A DNA stretch of 14,840 bases from an uncultured Agathobaculum sp. (GTDB taxonomy: Bacteria > Bacillota > Clostridia > Oscillospirales > Butyricicoccaceae): contig CALWEB010000122.1 in assembly GCA_944376955.1 (NCBI GenBank), positions 1 to 14,840 of the forward strand, read 5' to 3'. Positions 12,517 to 14,840 of this stretch are shown here, one piece after another; position 1 is the stretch's first letter, and each line of letters begins with the position of its first letter. A program made the position numbers and the translations under genes. The notes under the pieces are model-generated. The model was not told the origin of the DNA. It searched no databases and saw nothing but the letters and a program-made list of their open reading frames with translations.

Positions 12517-14616
12517 ATGGATTTTTCCCAATTCAAAACACAATTTTCGATTGCGTTGGACGCGCAGCAGCAAGCGGCGGTGCAGACGGTGGATGGGCCG
12601 GTGCTTCTGCTGGCGGTGCCGGGCAGCGGCAAGACCACCGTGCTGGTGACCCGGCTCGGCTATATGCGTTATGTACGCGGCATCCCGCCGGAGTGCATCC
12701 TTACCATGACCTACACGGTGGCGGCGGCACGGGACATGCAGGCGCGGTACGCCGCCATTTTCGGCGCGGAGGAGGCGCAGCGGCTGGAGTTCCGCACCAT
12801 CAACGGGGTGTGCAGCCGCATCATCCGCTGTTATGAGCGCACGCTGGGGCGCACTGCGTTCCGGCTGTTGGAGGACGGCGCGCAGAAAAGCGCACTCATC
12901 GGGGAACTGTACCGGGCGCAGAGCAAGGAGTTTGCCACGGAAAGCACGGTCAAAGCCCTTGAGACGGCCATCACCTATGCCAAAAACCAGATGCTCAAGG
13001 GGGAGGCGCTGTCTGCGGTTGAGGTGGAGGGCGTCGATTTTGCAGCTTTCTTTGCGGCATATAACAAGGCGCTGCGTGAACGGCAGTGGATGGACTATGA
13101 CGATCAGATGGTCTACGCGTTGCGGATTTTGCGCCAATATCCCGCAATTCTGCGTGTCTTTCAGGAACGCTATTCGTATTTCTGCGTGGATGAGGCACAG
13201 GATACGTCCAAAATCCAGCATACCATCATCCGACTGCTCGCCGGGCAGGGAGGCAACCTCTTTATGGTCGGGGACGAGGATCAGAGCATCTACGGTTTCC
13301 GGGCGGCCTATCCGCAGGCGCTGACCGAGTTTGATACGGTTTATCCGGACGCCAAGGTGCTGTATATGGAGCAGAATTACCGCTCCACCCGGCAGATCGT
13401 GGCGGCGGCAGACCGGTTCATTCAGAAGAACCACAACCGCCGTCCCAAACGGATGAAGGCAACGCAGGGCAGCGGCCCGGCGGTGCGCGAATGTCCGGTC
13501 TATGACCGGCAAAGACAGTATGCCTATCTTTGCAAGCTGGCGGAAAACTGCACGGCAGAGACCGCTGTGTTGTACCGGGATAACGACAGCGCGCTGCCGT
13601 TGATCGACCGGATGGGCCGTCTGGGCATCCCGTACCGCTGCCGACAGGTGGATAGCCTGTTTTTCACAAGCCGCGTGGTGCGGGATATCACGGATATCAT
13701 CCGCTTCGCGCAGCACCCGGATGACGGCGAGCTGTTCCTGAGCCTGTACTATAAGCTGGGGGCGGGTATCAGCAAGGTAGTGGCGCAGGTGGCCGCTGAC
13801 CGCGCCCCGGCCGAGGGGCAAACCATTCTGGCACATATCGCGGCCTCTTCCGCGGCTTCGCCGTGGACGCAAAAGCAGTGTAAAGCGCTGCAAACCCATC
13901 TGGCCAACCTGCTGCGTGAGCGGGCGGATAAAGCTGTTTACCGCATTGTCCATTTCATGGGATACGGCGACTATCTGGAGGAGCGGGGTGGGGATCTGAC
14001 CAAGACGGACATTCTGGAAGCCTTGGGCGCGCAGGAGCCCACACCGGAGCGGCTGCTCGACCGCTTGGAAGAACTGCGAGAGGTGGTGCAGCGGGGCGGA
14101 ACAGGGGCGGACTGCCCCTTTGTCCTGTCCACCATCCACTCCAGCAAGGGGCTGGAATACGAGCGGGTGATCCTGATGGATGTGGCGGACGGGCTGCTGC
14201 CCAAGGTGCTGCCAAAGCCGGACGCAGAGCAGGAGGAACTCGATGCCTACGAAGAGGAGCGGCGGCTGTTCTATGTGGGGCTGACGCGCGCCAAGCGGGA
14301 GCTCAGCATCATCACGTTCCGCAAAGTGGGCTTGGAATCCACCTTTGCGCGGGAGATCTTCCCGCTTAGGGGCGACCGGGCGGAGAAGCCAGCGGTCGTG
14401 CAACGGCCAGCTGTCCCGCAAAAACCGGATGAAGGACGCATCCGGGCGCTTGCCAAGGATTACATCCCCGGTGTCCGGCTGATCCACAAGGCATTCGGCT
14501 CTGGTACGCTGGTCAGCCGCAGCGGGGACATTGGCGTGATCGAATTTGACAGCGGGGAAACGAAAAAGATTGCGATTTCTGTTGCACTGCGGGTCGGGCA
14601 GCTGCGGCGGGAATAG
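12517..14616 (+). CDS. UvrD/PcrA-like superfamily 1A ATP-dependent DNA helicase
   Basis: 699 aa; ACGGGG lies 6 bases before ATG 12517. All SF1A motifs are present: Q-motif ALDAQQQAAVQ (13-23), Walker A AVPGSGKT (K39), TMTYTVAAARDM (63-74), Walker B VDEAQDTSKIQ (224-234), VGDEDQSIYGFRAA (251-264), EQNYRST (285-291), TIHSSKGLEYE (539-549) and YVGLTRAKRE (Arg finger ~591). The C-terminal ~45 residues, from DYIPGVRLIHKAFGSGTL, resemble the Tudor-like domain of PcrA/UvrD that contacts RNA polymerase. It unwinds DNA 3'-5' during repair and at stalled forks or transcription. Walker A (VPGSGKT instead of AGAGSGKT) and motif Ia (TYTVAAA instead of TFTNKAA) mark a subgroup distinct from classical PcrA, so I give no symbol. 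It has its own promoter and leader. Confidence 0.93.
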   Translation: MDFSQFKTQFSIALDAQQQAAVQTVDGPVLLLAVPGSGKTTVLVTRLGYMRYVRGIPPECILTMTYTVAAARDMQARYAAIFGAEEAQRLEFRTINGVCSRIIRCYERTLGRTAFRLLEDGAQKSALIGELYRAQSKEFATESTVKALETAITYAKNQMLKGEALSAVEVEGVDFAAFFAAYNKALRERQWMDYDDQMVYALRILRQYPAILRVFQERYSYFCVDEAQDTSKIQHTIIRLLAGQGGNLFMVGDEDQSIYGFRAAYPQALTEFDTVYPDAKVLYMEQNYRSTRQIVAAADRFIQKNHNRRPKRMKATQGSGPAVRECPVYDRQRQYAYLCKLAENCTAETAVLYRDNDSALPLIDRMGRLGIPYRCRQVDSLFFTSRVVRDITDIIRFAQHPDDGELFLSLYYKLGAGISKVVAQVAADRAPAEGQTILAHIAASSAASPWTQKQCKALQTHLANLLRERADKAVYRIVHFMGYGDYLEERGGDLTKTDILEALGAQEPTPERLLDRLEELREVVQRGGTGADCPFVLSTIHSSKGLEYERVILMDVADGLLPKVLPKPDAEQEELDAYEEERRLFYVGLTRAKRELSIITFRKVGLESTFAREIFPLRGDRAEKPAVVQRPAVPQKPDEGRIRALAKDYIPGVRLIHKAFGSGTLVSRSGDIGVIEFDSGETKKIAISVALRVGQLRRE

Positions 14617-14651
14617 GACAGCACTCCGATTTGCCGGAAGGGAGCATTGCC

Positions 14652-14732
14652 ATGTTTTATGATTGGTGCGTGCAGGACGCAGCCTGCACGGAGGGAAGCA
14701 AATATAAAAAGCAAGGGCCTGTTGCAAAATAG
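14652..14732 (+). CDS. Possible 26-aa small protein
   Basis: An ATG at 14652 is preceded by GGAAGGGAG (14636-14644) at a normal 7-base spacing. It opens a 26-codon frame ending in TAG, about 17 bases before the terminator stem. The product (MFYDWCVQDAACTEG..., two Cys, basic C-terminal half KYKKQGPVAK) matches nothing I recognise. It sits 35 bases after the helicase stop and would share its transcript. The good ribosome site is the main support; the short length and lack of homologs keep confidence low. Confidence 0.3.
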   Translation: MFYDWCVQDAACTEGSKYKKQGPVAK

Positions 14733-14748
14733 GCCAAAGAAAAAAAGA

Positions 14749-14790
14749 CAGGCAGGGCAGCCCGAAAAGGGTTGCCTTGCCTGCCTTTTT
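14749..14790 (+). terminator. Intrinsic, probably bidirectional terminator after the helicase
   Basis: CAGGCAGGGCAGCCC (14749-14763) pairs with GGGTTGCCTTGCCTG (14769-14783): 15 bp with two G-U wobbles and a GAAAA loop. TTTTT (14786-14790) follows and an A-rich run (14736-14746) precedes, so it could also stop transcription from the right. Confidence 0.93.
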
Positions 14791-14803
14791 GCTTTAGGCT
14801 TAG

Positions 14804-14817
14804 TTTGTGAACACAAA
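14804..14817 (+). promoter_or_regulatory. Short palindrome TTTGTG-AA-CACAAA
   Basis: A perfect inverted repeat of 6-bp arms lies just past the terminator, near the window edge. It could be an operator for the next gene outside the window. It does not match the longer Rex site TTGTGAA-N4-TTCACAA or a CcpA site. Confidence 0.2.
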
Positions 14818-14840
14818 ACCAAAGCAAGACCAGTGTAACG

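Noticed and set aside
12383..12649. ATG with upstream GGAGAAG in the helicase leader (frame continues into the helicase)
   Set aside because: The ribosome site falls at or before the predicted start of transcription, the frame runs deep into the helicase gene, and the product is Arg/Trp/Cys-rich with no motif.
11695..14727. 1010-codon open frame on the - strand, antisense to the PHP gene and helicase
   Set aside because: It mirrors two clearly real + strand genes, its product is rich in Arg, His, Gln and Cys with no domain, and it has no plausible start context. It is an effect of GC-rich codon use.
1..14840. CRISPR array, tRNA/rRNA, insertion sequence or prophage features
   Set aside because: No regularly spaced repeats, tRNA-like folds, transposase or integrase genes or terminal inverted repeats were seen; the excisionase-like HTH protein stands alone.

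Overview
The window is GC-rich, tightly packed bacterial chromosome with every convincing gene on the + strand. Strong AGGAGG-type ribosome sites, repeated ATGA stop/start overlaps, Gram-positive-style intrinsic terminators, and protein types such as the flavodoxin pair, mannose-family PTS and Cof-type phosphatases suggest a GC-rich Clostridia gut-type bacterium (Oscillospiraceae/Butyricicoccaceae-like). This assignment is inferred from sequence style; no rRNA or other marker is present.

Layout. (1) 1-533: the 3' end of mannonate dehydratase (uxuA), closed by a terminator. (2) 777-1879: a promoter and two overlapping flavodoxin-fold genes, one with a Cys cluster and the other with the FMN phosphate loop. 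(3) 2033-6277: a promoter and a four-gene sensory operon, closed by a very strong terminator. Its order is RbsB-like sugar-binding protein, six-helix NarL-type histidine kinase, NarL-type response regulator, MalE-like solute-binding protein. No ABC permease or ATPase gene is present. (4) 6361-9211: a cluster of TGTCAT/ATGACA half-sites and an extended -10 promoter, followed by a complete mannose-family PTS with IIA, IIB, IIC and IID as separate genes. The apparent operon runs on through a 94-aa two-helix membrane protein, two tandem Cof-type HAD phosphatases, a 63-aa excisionase-like HTH protein and a PHP-domain phosphoesterase, ending at 12318. I see no terminator inside it. (5) 12344-14616: a near-consensus promoter, an approximately 138-nt leader with a 17-bp hairpin, and a UvrD/PcrA-like helicase ending in a Tudor-like segment. 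A possible 26-aa ORF and a bidirectional terminator follow.

How the genes may work together: the most interesting reading is that the two binding proteins sense an extracellular sugar and signal through the histidine kinase, which has almost no extracytoplasmic domain of its own. The response regulator would then activate the PTS operon through the half-site cluster next to a promoter that lacks a good -35. The HAD phosphatases could dephosphorylate PTS-delivered sugar phosphates. Single-binding-protein precedents exist (XylFII-LytS, ChvE-VirA). The version here, with two unlike binding proteins and a PTS as the apparent target, is what deserves a second look. The substrate cannot be named from sequence; the nearby uxuA hints weakly at uronate or glycan sugars.

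No gene-free stretch exceeds 300 bases. The gaps at 534-776, 1880-2032, 6278-6480, 12319-12516 and 14617-14840 hold the terminators, promoters, hairpins and leader listed below.
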